A stretch of 25,289 nt of DNA from Candidatus Woesearchaeota archaeon (GTDB taxonomy: Archaea; Nanobdellota; Nanobdellia; Woesearchaeales; B54-G15), in contig QMQQ01000005.1 in the NCBI GenBank assembly GCA_003648985.1, positions 1 to 25,289 on the forward strand, read 5' to 3'. Each line of letters starts with the position of its first letter. Position 1 is the stretch's first letter. A program made the translations under genes and the position numbers. Below the pieces are notes generated by a model. The model was given only the letters and a program-made list of their open reading frames with translations. It was not told the DNA's origin and ran no database searches. Positions 1-8,012 of the stretch are shown here, piece after piece.

Positions 1-13
1 CATGATATACAAA

Positions 14-31
14 ATATATCATATGATATAT
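14..31. repeat. 18-bp perfect palindrome
   Basis: Positions 14-31 read ATATATCATATGATATAT, identical to their own reverse complement over 18 bases. The element lies upstream of the first small membrane gene and about 60 bases before its TATA-like box. It could be an operator for a dimeric regulator or part of a promoter for a gene to the left. In such AT-rich DNA it could also be chance. Confidence 0.3.
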
Positions 32-91
32 AAATTTTTCCAAAAATATTTTATTGTTCGTTGGTTTAATAATAAAATAGTGGAGCAAATT

Positions 92-102
92 TTTTATATA
101 TT
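92..102 (+). promoter_or_regulatory. TATA-like promoter of the two small membrane genes
   Basis: The run TTTTTTATATA lies in an AT-rich stretch about 40 bases before the ATG at 139. An archaeal start site about 25 bases downstream would fall near 120-124. That leaves a short leader carrying GAGGT at 126-130, a Shine-Dalgarno-like sequence 8 bases before the ATG. The spacing fits an archaeal TATA/TFB promoter. No start site has been measured. Confidence 0.45.
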
Positions 103-138
103 ATTCGTTATCTTTTCAATAAAAAGAGGTTGAAAAAA

Positions 139-336
139 ATGGTTATTTGGCCTTTTAAAAACAAGGTTCAAGAAAAAAACGGAGGGATAGTAGTCGCTTT
201 GTTTGGGTTGATACTTTTAGCGCTTGGAGTAGCCAATCCAAATCTTTTAACGATACTAGGACTAAATATCGGGCTTTTATTAGGAATTATTTGTTTTTTT
301 ATAGGTTTGTTCTATTTTTTGGATTCAACATCATAG
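139..336 (+). CDS. small two-helix membrane protein, unknown function
   Basis: I do not recognise this protein. The ATG at 139 gives 65 residues. A TTG nine bases earlier (130) would add three, but it overlaps the GAGGT ribosome-binding-like motif at 126-130, so the ATG is preferred. After a short charged N-terminus it has two hydrophobic segments, roughly residues 17-33 and 38-58, separated by a turn with Asn and Gly, so it is probably a hairpin in the membrane. There are no cysteine pairs, metal-binding motifs or catalytic motifs. The next small membrane gene follows 8 bases downstream on the same strand, and the two probably share a transcript. The coding call rests on the start context and clear membrane character. 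Confidence 0.6.
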   Translation: MVIWPFKNKVQEKNGGIVVALFGLILLALGVANPNLLTILGLNIGLLLGIICFFIGLFYFLDSTS

Positions 337-344
337 TTTAAAAG

Positions 345-581
345 ATGGAGAAACAAAAGAACCTGCTCGACTTGAAATATCAAAAATACTTGAATTATAT
401 GAACATGGTAGTAATATTACTCATTTCTTCCTTTGTAACAATAGTAATAGGGATAAAGAGCTTACACAAAACAAACATCTTAATTCCTTTGGCGATTATT
501 TTTTTAGTAACTTTAGCATGTATTATTTTATATCTTGAAGCAAAACTAACAGAGATCCTTCACAAGATCAAAGAATTATAA
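345..581 (+). CDS. small membrane protein with cytosolic charged ends, unknown function
   Basis: This is a 78-residue protein of unknown function. A charged N-terminus of about 20 residues precedes two hydrophobic segments at about residues 20-37 and 45-63. The C-terminus is a short amphipathic charged helix (about 64-78). The charge distribution suggests that both ends face the cytoplasm. It starts 8 bases after the stop of the preceding membrane gene with no obvious ribosome-binding site, so it may depend on translation of that gene. Its stop lies one base from the end of valS, which converges from the other strand, so there is no room for a conventional terminator between them. I cannot assign a family. 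Confidence 0.6.
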   Translation: MEKQKNLLDLKYQKYLNYMNMVVILLISSFVTIVIGIKSLHKTNILIPLAIIFLVTLACIILYLEAKLTEILHKIKEL

Positions 582-582
582 C

Positions 583-2952
583 TCAAACCCAAACAACCTC
601 TCTTAAGTTATGGCAGGAAGTTAGGTCTTTTTCTATTTCTTTAAACTCCTTGGGAATCTCAAATTTATTTAATGGGTCCTTCAAACTTATTCCAGCATCT
701 TTTTTCTTTTTCCAAATATTTTTATTCAGCTCGATTAATTGCTCTGTGCTAAATGGAATCTCTTCCTTTGGCAATTCACTTGGAAAGCTCTCCTTATGCA
801 CATCCTTACCAAATAAAACAGAATAAATGCGATAGCTAATCATCGGCAATATCGGCGCAAAAAGCAACAACATCAATCTCAAGCATTCATACAAAGTCCA
901 AATTGCACTTCTCTGCTCAGCCTGACTGAATTCACCTTCACTATTATAAGCCCTTCTCTTAACCAACTCTACGTAATGCGATGCAAAAGTTTCCCAAAGA
1001 AAATGTCTAAGCTTTATAGCAGGAACATGAAAATCATATTTTCCATAGCTTTTTCTTGCAAGTTTTATTAACTTGTTTAATTCCTGCAAAATCCACTTAT
1101 CAAGCATACAAAGTTTCTCTGGCTTATCACATTTATCAAAAATTGATATAAACCTCGCAACATTCCAAAGCTTGGTTATTGTTTTGGCAGCACCACCTAT
1201 TCGTTCAAAGCTGCACTTAAAATCTGTCTTTGTAATATCGCCCTCAACAGCCGCCCACAATCTTATTGGCTCTGCACCAAAGCGATCAAGTAACTCTTCA
1301 GGCTTAATCACATTCCCCTTACTTTTACTCATCTTATAACCTTTTTCATCTACAATATGAAAATTCACCCAGACATCATCAAAGATTCGTTCGCCTGTCA
1401 GCAAATAACATTTAAGCAGGGTATAATACAGCCATGTCCTTATGATCTCTTTTCCTTGAGGTCTCAAACTGCATCTCTTAACTCTATCAAAAATTCCTCC
1501 TGGCCTATGCCATCCAAGAATATACAAAGGAGTTATGCTGCTATCAAACCACGTATCAAAAACCCTTTCTTCGCCAACAAATTCTTTGCCTCCGCATTTA
1601 GGACATTTCTCAACAGGAGCTGGCTCATTCCAAGGTTGATAATATTTTCCAGGCTCTGGTAAAATCGCTTCACCACAGCTTTTACAATACCATAGAGGAA
1701 TTTCAGTTGCATAAACCCTTCTTCTGCTTATCGGCCAGTCTATGCTAACACTGTTTATCCAATCGATAAGTATCTGTCTGCTTTGCGGAGCAAAAAAATT
1801 CAACTGATTAGCAAGCTCAAGCATATCTTCTTTAAACTCAACCTGTTTCAAATAAAATTCTTTTAAAGCAATAAACTCGATTGGATGCCCGCTTCTCTCG
1901 CAAACAGGTGTTCTATGCATAACCTTTTCTTGCTTAACAAGCAAGCCTTTATTCTTCAATTCTTCAATAATCTTCTCCCTTGCCTCTTCAACACTTAAAC
2001 CAAAAAGAAATCCGCTGTTCTCATTCATCCTTCCATCGCTATCTATAGCAATAATCGGCTTTAATCCCATTTCTCTGAAAAACCTAACATCAGTCAAATC
2101 ACCAAAGCTACACATCATAACTAAACCAGTTCCTTTTTCAGGGTCTGCAATAGGATGCGCTTTTATCAGAACTTCTTTTTCATACAGTGGAACAATTGCT
2201 GTCTTGCCCTCCAAATGTTTATATCTATCATCCGAAGGATTAAACAGAATAATAGCACAACTGCAAAGCAATTCAGGTCTCGTTGTTCCAATAACTATAT
2301 CCTCGCCAGTTTCCTTCACCTTAAACTTGATATAGTTAAACAAGGTTAGCTTTTCTTCATAAACAACCTCAGCATCAGCTATTGTTGTTCCACAGCCAGG
2401 ACAGAAATTATTTACCCTTTCAGCCTCGTAGATTAATCCCTTTCTCCAGAGCTCGATAAATGTTGCTTGCGTTAAAGCCCTATACTCATCAGAATCAGTT
2501 AAATAAATTTCACCTATACCAGGACCAATTTTCCAGCTGTTAAAACTAATTCCGCATTTAAGAAAGCTTTCAACGCTTGCTAAACTTGCTTCTTCCAAAA
2601 TCTTCCTACAAAGCTTTAATGCCTCCTTTCTCGAAATCTTTGTTAAACTAACTTTAAACCTCTTTTCAGCTTCCATTTCAATTGGCAAGCCATTTCTATC
2701 AAGTCCAAGAGGAAAAAGAACATTATAACCAAGCATTCTTCTGCTTCTCGCCATCATATCCATTAGAATATAAGTCGTAACATGACCGATATGAACAGGC
2801 ATATTGACATATGGCGGCGGTGTATCAATAGAAAAAACAGGATTTTCACTCTGAAGATCAAACTTGTATGGCTCTTCTTCCTTCCACTTTAAATAAATCT
2901 CCTTTTCAATATCTTTGCTCCATCTCTTTTCCTTCAACTTCGGCTCTTTCAT
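583..2952 (-). CDS. valS: valyl-tRNA synthetase
   Basis: This class I aminoacyl-tRNA synthetase charges tRNA-Val in the cytoplasm. Visible landmarks are the PPPYV...HIGH active-site motif at residues 45-57, a CPGC zinc site at 184-187, the editing-domain GTTRPELL signature near 222-229, further Cys pairs near 423-426 and 450-453, DTWFDSS near 466-472, and KMSKS at 540-544. The wording around HIGH, DTWFDSSITPL and the RTWLYYTLL segment (505-513) matches archaeal ValRS rather than IleRS or LeuRS. At 789 residues it is slightly short for the family, with a brief C-terminal anticodon-binding region. Its start overlaps the eL14 stop by four bases (ATGA), so it is the last gene of the ribosomal run. 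That position is usually held by cbf5/truB in other archaea. Confidence 0.95.
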   Translation of the reverse strand: MKEPKLKEKRWSKDIEKEIYLKWKEEEPYKFDLQSENPVFSIDTPPPYVNMPVHIGHVTTYILMDMMARSRRMLGYNVLFPLGLDRNGLPIEMEAEKRFKVSLTKISRKEALKLCRKILEEASLASVESFLKCGISFNSWKIGPGIGEIYLTDSDEYRALTQATFIELWRKGLIYEAERVNNFCPGCGTTIADAEVVYEEKLTLFNYIKFKVKETGEDIVIGTTRPELLCSCAIILFNPSDDRYKHLEGKTAIVPLYEKEVLIKAHPIADPEKGTGLVMMCSFGDLTDVRFFREMGLKPIIAIDSDGRMNENSGFLFGLSVEEAREKIIEELKNKGLLVKQEKVMHRTPVCERSGHPIEFIALKEFYLKQVEFKEDMLELANQLNFFAPQSRQILIDWINSVSIDWPISRRRVYATEIPLWYCKSCGEAILPEPGKYYQPWNEPAPVEKCPKCGGKEFVGEERVFDTWFDSSITPLYILGWHRPGGIFDRVKRCSLRPQGKEIIRTWLYYTLLKCYLLTGERIFDDVWVNFHIVDEKGYKMSKSKGNVIKPEELLDRFGAEPIRLWAAVEGDITKTDFKCSFERIGGAAKTITKLWNVARFISIFDKCDKPEKLCMLDKWILQELNKLIKLARKSYGKYDFHVPAIKLRHFLWETFASHYVELVKRRAYNSEGEFSQAEQRSAIWTLYECLRLMLLLFAPILPMISYRIYSVLFGKDVHKESFPSELPKEEIPFSTEQLIELNKNIWKKKKDAGISLKDPLNKFEIPKEFKEIEKDLTSCHNLREVVWV

Positions 2953-3302
2953 TTCTTACTTTCGCTCTTTTTCTTCTTTTCTTTCACCTTCTTCTTTTTA
3001 GCTTCTTTTCCTTTCTTTTCTTTTTCTACTGCAGCTTCTGCCTTCTCTTTTTTCTTTTCCTTAACCTTCTCCTTAATTTCAATACCCAGCTTCTTGAAAG
3101 CGCTAACAACTTCCTCATGACTAGCATTCTTCGGAATATCGATTTTCTGCTGCAAAGGAATCAAATGCTTAATGTTACATCGCTTTCTTCTCGTTTGTCC
3201 ATCAATCATAACAAAGTTCTTATCAATAACATCAATAACCACGCATTTTTTTCTGGCATCCCGTCCAGCAATCTTAACACAAAGTCTTCCTACCTCAACC
3301 AT
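2949..3302 (-). CDS. rpl14e: large-subunit ribosomal protein eL14 with Lys-rich tail
   Basis: eL14 is an archaeal/eukaryotic protein of the 50S subunit. The first 75 or so residues form the SH3-like KOW-type fold typical of archaeal eL14, with VEVGRLCVKIAGRDA at the start followed by a VIDVID...VMIDG stretch. Residues from about 76 to 117 are a low-complexity tail of Lys, Glu and Ala that archaeal homologues usually lack. GGTGAT at 3308-3313 lies five bases before the ATG. A 52-base gap separates it from eL34. In other archaea cmk usually occupies that place; here the gap holds only a TATA-like run. The stop overlaps the valS start (ATGA). Confidence 0.93.
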   Translation of the reverse strand: MVEVGRLCVKIAGRDARKKCVVIDVIDKNFVMIDGQTRRKRCNIKHLIPLQQKIDIPKNASHEEVVSAFKKLGIEIKEKVKEKKKEKAEAAVEKEKKGKEAKKKKVKEKKKKSESKK

Positions 3303-3333
3303 TTATATCACCAGAAAATCAGAATTTTGAAGA

Positions 3334-3341
3334 TTTTAAAA
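3334..3341 (-). promoter_or_regulatory. possible internal TATA element before eL14-valS
   Basis: The 52 bases between eL34 and eL14 are the longest gap inside the ribosomal run. They contain the self-complementary TTTTAAAA in a CTTTTTAAAATC context on the minus strand. A start site about 25 bases on would fall near 3314, just ahead of GGTGAT (3308-3313) and the eL14 ATG at 3302. The layout would suit an internal promoter for eL14 and valS, but the element is short and the region AT-rich. Confidence 0.3.
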
Positions 3342-3354
3342 AGTTTTAGTTTTC

Positions 3355-3636
3355 CTATTTGAGGACTTCTTCTTTAATAACCTTCCTCATACATTTAGAA
3401 CAAAGATAGCCGCCATAAGGTCGTTCTGGTCTTTTCTTTGTTTTAGGCAAACCCTTTACATCCCTAGGAATACCTTTAAGCTCTGCTTTGCAGATTGCAC
3501 ACTTAGCAGGTTTTGGTTTCTTCTTTTCAAAATGTATTACGGTTCTGCCTCCGGGTGTTTTAACATACTTCAGTCTAAATCTTTTTCTACTTTTATACTG
3601 CCCATACCTTCCTTCAAGCTGAACCTTCCTTACCAT
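3355..3636 (-). CDS. rpl34e: large-subunit ribosomal protein eL34
   Basis: eL34 is a zinc-containing 50S protein shared by archaea and eukaryotes. The 93-residue sequence has the basic N-terminal region (RKVQLEGRYGQYKSRKRFRLKY), the TPGGRTVIH stretch, and two Cys pairs, C46-x2-C49 and C79-x2-C82, arranged for a zinc ribbon. The KGLPKTKKRPERPYGG linker before the second pair is typical of the archaeal family. Length is normal. The ATG follows the DUF106 stop directly (TAAATG, no gap), which points to translational coupling. It is the last gene before the 52-base gap where cmk is missing. Confidence 0.95.
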   Translation of the reverse strand: MVRKVQLEGRYGQYKSRKRFRLKYVKTPGGRTVIHFEKKKPKPAKCAICKAELKGIPRDVKGLPKTKKRPERPYGGYLCSKCMRKVIKEEVLK

Positions 3637-4374
3637 TTAGCTCACCTTAAGCAATTTCCTCAACACAAAGCTAAACACCAATGAAAATATAATATAACTT
3701 CCTAACCAGCCAAGTTTCAAACCAAAAATATTCAACAATTTAAGCTTTTTGTTACTTAATTCAATCAAAGTTAACTTCTTATTTTTAATTTTTTCCTGTG
3801 GCTGAACATATCTAAACTCATTTGCAACGATTATCTTCTTCAAATAGCTCTCTCCATCATACTTAAGTTCAACAACATATTCTCCAGGCTCATCTGCAAC
3901 AAGTCGCCATGCGGCTTTTCCATTGCTAACATTCTGCACAGCATCACTCAACAGCTTTAAAGCAGATCCTTCAGGAACACCAAGCTCAACAACATCAATT
4001 CCATTAAAATACGCACTCAACGTAAATTCCTTACCAACCCATAATGGCTCATAACCAAAATGATTGCCCATCCAACCAAGAATCAAAATAATAGGCAAAA
4101 AACTAATCAACGTCGGCTTCATAGATTTAACAAAATACTTCATGTTCAATTCCATCATTTTTTTCTGCAACTCCATCATCTTCTTAGGATCATTTTTATG
4201 CTCTTTTATTTCCTTCTGATAGTCCTTCAATCTCTGCTTTAATTCCCTCATCTCGCTTTGATTGGTCAGCAACCTGTAAAGCAACGTCACGATCAGCGAA
4301 ACCAAAAACGAAATACAAACTATTGCAACCAAAGGATGCATTCTCAAAAATATATTTAAAACCAATTTACTCAC
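3637..4374 (-). CDS. DUF106/EMC3-like membrane insertase with an inserted extracytoplasmic domain
   Basis: This belongs to the archaeal DUF106 family (Ylp1), relatives of YidC, Oxa1, EMC3 and TMCO1 that insert proteins into the membrane. It lies next to secY, as in many archaea. TM1 is at about residues 13-33. A charged, Met-rich cytosolic coiled coil runs from about 39 to 82 and includes KKMMELQKKMMELNMK. TM2 is at about 87-104 and TM3 at about 223-240. Between TM2 and TM3 lies a soluble, beta-rich segment of about 75 residues (115-190) with an Ig-like look (AAWRLVADEPGEYVVEL). Simple DUF106 proteins are nearer 200 residues, so this insert is notable. The start is GTG at 4374, overlapping the secY stop by 8 bases. 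An ATG at 4341 would cut into the run-up to TM1. Confidence 0.85.
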   Translation of the reverse strand: MSKLVLNIFLRMHPLVAIVCISFLVSLIVTLLYRLLTNQSEMRELKQRLKDYQKEIKEHKNDPKKMMELQKKMMELNMKYFVKSMKPTLISFLPIILILGWMGNHFGYEPLWVGKEFTLSAYFNGIDVVELGVPEGSALKLLSDAVQNVSNGKAAWRLVADEPGEYVVELKYDGESYLKKIIVANEFRYVQPQEKIKNKKLTLIELSNKKLKLLNIFGLKLGWLGSYIIFSLVFSFVLRKLLKVS

Positions 4375-5758
4375 CCATAAAACGCCTTAGCATAGGATGC
4401 ATATCCATCATATGTTGCTTTGCTATTTCTTCATACAATCTATAAACAATCATAACAGTAAGTAATATTCCAGTTCCATAACTTAAAGCCCCTGTAAGAT
4501 CAGCTATTCCAGCAAGGAAGCCAACAAGAATTGCACCCATTACAGTAAGGGGCCAAATATATCTGTTCAAAATTTTTTCTAAAATCCTTTCATCTCGTCT
4601 AAAACCAGGAATCTGCAAACCACTGCTTAGCATTTGCTTTGCAACGCTTCTTGCATCCATCCCACTTGTCTGAACCCAAAATATCGAAAATATCACAGCT
4701 CCGCCTATCATAATCAGCAAATAAACAAGTGCATGTCCAACATCTACAAGCGTTAAGCTGCCTTTAATCAATTTACCAACAATATTCGGGCTGTCTATCC
4801 AGGCAACCAATCCAGAAACAGGCGTATTTCCAATGAATCTGCCCAAAATAGGAAACCCCCAATTCTGCAACAATCTTGCCCACAGCTTTATATTAGCAAG
4901 CAAAGCAGCAATTAGTATAACTGGAATATTGCTTGTATAAATAAAATGCAAAGGCCATCTCAATCCATAACCTCTTATCCTTCCAAAAGTAAGAGGTATC
5001 TCAACCTTCATAGCCTGTCCATAAACAGCAATAACAAAAACAACAACCGTTGACAGCACTGAAACAAACATCAAAGCAGCAGTAACAGGATCGCCTCCAG
5101 CTAAGCTTTGAAACAATGCAGGAATAGCTCCAGTTGCAATGCCAGGATTATAAGGACTTGGCAAAGGTGAAAATGCCCTTACAAACAATTGCTGACTTAC
5201 TCCTGCTGCAATAAAAAGTGAAATACCACTTCCAAAACCCCACTTGCTCACAACCTCATCCATAAACATAATCAGCAATCCGCCCAGGAACAGCTGAAAA
5301 ACCAATAACAACTGCAATTGCAAATAAACAGAAGTTCCTGCAAACTGCTGCGGCGGCGCTAAACCACCCATAAAAACATAAACTGCAGCTTCAAAGATAA
5401 TAAAAACCAAAGAAAGAAGTTTCTGTACTCCTTGAAAGCGACGTTTTCCTTCATGTGTTGTAAGGTCAAACTTCACAATGCCGCTTCCATTCAACAACTG
5501 CAGCACTATCGATGCTGTTACAATGGGCCCAATACCAAGGCTGATTATAGAACCGAATTTCGCACCAAGAATCAAGCTCAAGTATTCAAATTGCTCTAAT
5601 GCATTCGGTCCAAGCCCAAAAAGAGGAATCATCCCAAGAACATAAAACAAGACAAGAACTATCAAAGTCCATTTTAGCTTTTCTTTAAATGAAAGCCTCC
5701 TTTGTTTAGGTCCTTCAACTTCAGGCAGGTTTCCAAGCAACTTATTCAAAAAACTCAT
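4367..5758 (-). CDS. secY: preprotein translocase subunit SecY
   Basis: SecY forms the protein-conducting channel of the cytoplasmic membrane with SecE and SecG/Sec61-beta, neither of which is in the window. The 463 residues contain about ten hydrophobic helices, as expected. Landmarks are IPLFGLGP near the first helix and plug, GIGPIVTASIVLQLLNGSGIV in the TM2 region, WGFGSGISLFIAAGV before TM5, and a charged C-terminus ending in MLRRFMGE. The cytosolic loop IPLTFGRIRGYGLRWPL (about 254-270) corresponds to the ribosome- and SRP-facing loop between helices 6 and 7. It starts inside the uL15 stop (ATGA). The adenylate kinase gene that usually follows secY in archaea is absent; the DUF106 gene overlaps its stop. 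Confidence 0.96.
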   Translation of the reverse strand: MSFLNKLLGNLPEVEGPKQRRLSFKEKLKWTLIVLVLFYVLGMIPLFGLGPNALEQFEYLSLILGAKFGSIISLGIGPIVTASIVLQLLNGSGIVKFDLTTHEGKRRFQGVQKLLSLVFIIFEAAVYVFMGGLAPPQQFAGTSVYLQLQLLLVFQLFLGGLLIMFMDEVVSKWGFGSGISLFIAAGVSQQLFVRAFSPLPSPYNPGIATGAIPALFQSLAGGDPVTAALMFVSVLSTVVVFVIAVYGQAMKVEIPLTFGRIRGYGLRWPLHFIYTSNIPVILIAALLANIKLWARLLQNWGFPILGRFIGNTPVSGLVAWIDSPNIVGKLIKGSLTLVDVGHALVYLLIMIGGAVIFSIFWVQTSGMDARSVAKQMLSSGLQIPGFRRDERILEKILNRYIWPLTVMGAILVGFLAGIADLTGALSYGTGILLTVMIVYRLYEEIAKQHMMDMHPMLRRFMGE

Positions 5759-6204
5759 TTTTCAACCACAGCTTCGCCACCAGCAGATTTCAATTTCTTT
5801 CCAGCCTTTTCAGAAAAAGCAGGCGCTATAATCCTATACTTTCTTGTTAACTTGCCATATCCAAGAACCTTATCATAACCTAATTTTCTTACATCTACCT
5901 CATAAACATCATCAACTTTCTTTGCAATACCGTCTTTCAACCATTCATCAATTCTAGCTTCAATAACTAAAAGATTAACAGGATTTGTCGCTTTTCTTAT
6001 TATTCCTTTAGGCTTAAATCCCCTCTTTCCAAAATACCTCTTTGCCCAGATGCTCGGCTTTTTCTGATCGCCTCTTTTTCCTGTTCCAGCCATTCCTCTG
6101 CCGCCCCTGTTTCCAGCACCCCTGTGCTTCTTCTTACTACCCCAACCATGCGTTTTATGTCCTCTTTGCTTTACTTTCTTCTTTCTTCTGTGCACAACCA
6201 TCAT
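5755..6204 (-). CDS. rpl15: large-subunit ribosomal protein uL15
   Basis: uL15 is a late-binding protein of the 50S subunit. The N-terminal third is an extended, glycine- and arginine-rich arm (RRKKKVKQRGHKTHGWGSKKKHRGAGNRGGRG) that threads into 23S rRNA, followed by the globular domain with a YGKLTRKYRIIAPAFSEKA segment near the end. Length (149) is normal for archaea. There are two adjacent ATGs at 6204 and 6201. AGGAGG at 6210-6215 lies five bases before the first and eight before the second, so either may be used; the first overlaps the uL30 stop. It precedes secY, as in most prokaryotic spc operons. Confidence 0.95.
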   Translation of the reverse strand: MMVVHRRKKKVKQRGHKTHGWGSKKKHRGAGNRGGRGMAGTGKRGDQKKPSIWAKRYFGKRGFKPKGIIRKATNPVNLLVIEARIDEWLKDGIAKKVDDVYEVDVRKLGYDKVLGYGKLTRKYRIIAPAFSEKAGKKLKSAGGEAVVEK

Positions 6205-6632
6205 AACATCCTCCTTATCAAATCGTTTATTTTTTCACCTCTATAGCCAGCACCACCACCGACAGAAAAAGGCACTTTAATACCTTTTCTTCCAAAGCCT
6301 CCTTTCGGATTATTTAACCTAAAATATGGCTTATACTTCTTTCCATCAAAAACAAAATATTTCCTACTATACTTTATCTTTCCCTTCTTATCACCTTCCC
6401 TTCCTTTATACAACTCGCCCCTTTTCTCAACAAGCAACTTAAAGGTTTCATCATCTATTTCTCCCCATGTTACATAACTTCCAATCTTCCTAACCATTCC
6501 AATTATGCTATCTGTTGCTGGAAACACAACACAATAATTCTTTCTATATAAACGCAAAAACTCAAGAGTTTCTCTTATATCACGTCTAATTCCAACCCTC
6601 CCCCTAATCCTTACCACAGCAAGCCTTTTCAT
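6201..6632 (-). CDS. rpl30: large-subunit ribosomal protein uL30
   Basis: uL30 of the archaeal long form binds the 50S subunit. The chosen ATG at 6632 gives a 143-residue protein opening with MKRLAVVRIRG, which aligns with the usual archaeal start. An upstream ATG at 6668 would add 12 residues and overlap uS5 by 35 bases, so it is unlikely. The junction with uS5 is then TAAAATG, the same heptamer as at several other joins in this run. The RLYRKNYCVVFP stretch and the basic, Gly-rich C-terminus (NPKGGFGRKGIKVPF, then GGGAGYRG) are typical of archaeal uL30. AGGAGG near its 3' end serves as the ribosome-binding site of uL15. Confidence 0.93.
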   Translation of the reverse strand: MKRLAVVRIRGRVGIRRDIRETLEFLRLYRKNYCVVFPATDSIIGMVRKIGSYVTWGEIDDETFKLLVEKRGELYKGREGDKKGKIKYSRKYFVFDGKKYKPYFRLNNPKGGFGRKGIKVPFSVGGGAGYRGEKINDLIRRML

Positions 6633-6633
6633 T

Positions 6634-7434
6634 TTATTTGCTACCTTCAATAATGCCAAGCTTCTCAACCGCTTTGGGCTTAACCTTCACCATAATCAAT
6701 TTTTTAAGCGCATCAAAACATGCAAGTGCAAGATTTATTTTTGTTCTTGTCTGACCAAAGGTTTTGCTAAAAACATCCTTTATGCCAGCTGCTTTTAGAA
6801 TCTTTTGACATTCTTTCTCAACACACAAACCAGTCCCTTTTGGGGCTGGAATTAATCTTATAATAACAGAACCGCTCTTTCCCTCAACAACAAAAGGAAT
6901 GCTATGCAACTCTTTACATGCGCATTCCCAACTACCGCATCCACGCCTGATCTTTATCAGATTCTGTTTTGCCCTCCTAATTGCTTTTTCCCTTGCAGGC
7001 AACGTTTCCTTGCTCTTTCCGAGCCCAATACCAACATGCCCATTTCCATCGCCTACAACAGCCATCGCTGAAAACTTAGGCTTATTGCCTTCCTTTGTTT
7101 TTTTCTGTGTTTGTTTAAACAATCTCCTCTGCCCGCCTCCAAATTTGCCCTTTGCTTGCCCAATCAAAATAAAATCAGTAGTTAAATCAGGAAGTAACGC
7201 ATCAGCAATTTCAGGCTCATAAATCCTTAACCCTTTATCTATAATCTCATCGATATTCTTTATTTCACCATTCTTTACTTTCATGCCGAGCGCAGTCTTT
7301 GGTTGCCATCGCTCAATTAAACTTGGTTCTTTAGCTACTTCTTTCAAAGTCTCTTCTTCCTTTTCCTCAACTTCTTCACTAACTTCCCTTTCAACCTCCT
7401 CTTCTTTTGTTAGCTTCTTTTTTTCCCTAACCAT
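6634..7434 (-). CDS. rps5: small-subunit ribosomal protein uS5 with acidic N-terminal extension
   Basis: uS5 sits at the mRNA entrance and decoding side of the 30S subunit. The double-stranded-RNA-binding-like and C-terminal S5 domains are clear: FSAMAVVGDGNGHVGIGLGKSKE, then the archaeal RRGCGSWEC signature and IRLIPAPKGTGL. Before the conserved LIERWQPKT start lies an extension of about 40 residues rich in Glu and Lys. The ATG at 7434 is chosen because GGAG lies 8 bases upstream. A GTG at 7440 overlapping the uL18 stop would have that motif only two bases away. The stop joins uL30 through TAAAATG. Confidence 0.94.
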   Translation of the reverse strand: MVREKKKLTKEEEVEREVSEEVEEKEEETLKEVAKEPSLIERWQPKTALGMKVKNGEIKNIDEIIDKGLRIYEPEIADALLPDLTTDFILIGQAKGKFGGGQRRLFKQTQKKTKEGNKPKFSAMAVVGDGNGHVGIGLGKSKETLPAREKAIRRAKQNLIKIRRGCGSWECACKELHSIPFVVEGKSGSVIIRLIPAPKGTGLCVEKECQKILKAAGIKDVFSKTFGQTRTKINLALACFDALKKLIMVKVKPKAVEKLGIIEGSK

Positions 7435-7436
7435 TT

Positions 7437-8012
7437 TCACATCTCCATAATCTTCTTTCTTACTTCTTCAAAAACATCTGTTATTTTTCCAAGATCAACA
7501 CCCTTCTTTTTCATCTCAGCAAACTGACTTTCGCTATTCCACTTGCCTAGCTCAAAATATCCCTTTATATGTTCTCCTCTTAAGCGCTCTTCACTAGGAA
7601 AAACATCTTCTGAATGGGGCACAACCAAACCTGCATCAACAGCGCCTTTCAAACAAGCAAATACCCTTGTTCCTTTTAAAGGTGTTTTCCCATCAATATC
7701 GAGCACAGCCTCTTTTATTCCTTTCTTCAACCCTTTTTTTCCAACTAACAATCCAGTAAGATAGGCAGCAGGAATGTTTCCTTTTGAAAAATGCCATCCA
7801 AATTTTTCAAGTTCATATCCTGTTGCTGAAACAAGGGTCCTGTCTCCAACTTTGTCAAATTCAATAATCTGTGCGATAATATTCTTCAAAAAGGGTCTTA
7901 CAACTAACCTTGGCTTTCCGCTCTTTAACAACTCTATTCTCTTCCTATAATTTGTTTTATCTTCCCTTTTCCTCCTGAACTGAACAGTAAAGATCTTATC
8001 CTTTCTTTTCAT
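7437..8012 (-). CDS. rpl18: large-subunit ribosomal protein uL18
   Basis: uL18 binds 5S rRNA together with uL5 and anchors it in the central protuberance. The N-terminal VQFRRKREDKTNYRKRIELLKSGKPRLVVRP is a textbook archaeal uL18 start. LTGLLVGKKGLKKGIKEAVLDI and VFACLKGAVDAGLVVPHSE follow, and the archaeal C-terminal extension reaches residue 191. The ATG at 8012 lies inside eL19, overlapping it by 17 bases. No later in-frame Met precedes the conserved region, so this overlap is real. uS5 follows after two bases. Confidence 0.95.
   Translation of the reverse strand: MKRKDKIFTVQFRRKREDKTNYRKRIELLKSGKPRLVVRPFLKNIIAQIIEFDKVGDRTLVSATGYELEKFGWHFSKGNIPAAYLTGLLVGKKGLKKGIKEAVLDIDGKTPLKGTRVFACLKGAVDAGLVVPHSEDVFPSEERLRGEHIKGYFELGKWNSESQFAEMKKKGVDLGKITDVFEEVRKKIMEM

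Noticed and set aside
583..2952. Isoleucyl- or leucyl-tRNA synthetase instead of valyl
   Set aside because: The segments around DTWFDSSITPL and RTWLYYTLL and the overall length match archaeal ValRS. The DVWFDSG-type wording of IleRS is absent.
2868..3362. 164-codon + strand frame opposite eL14 and the valS start
   Set aside because: Same cause: the complement of a Lys/Glu-rich coding region, with a low-complexity Phe/Leu product.
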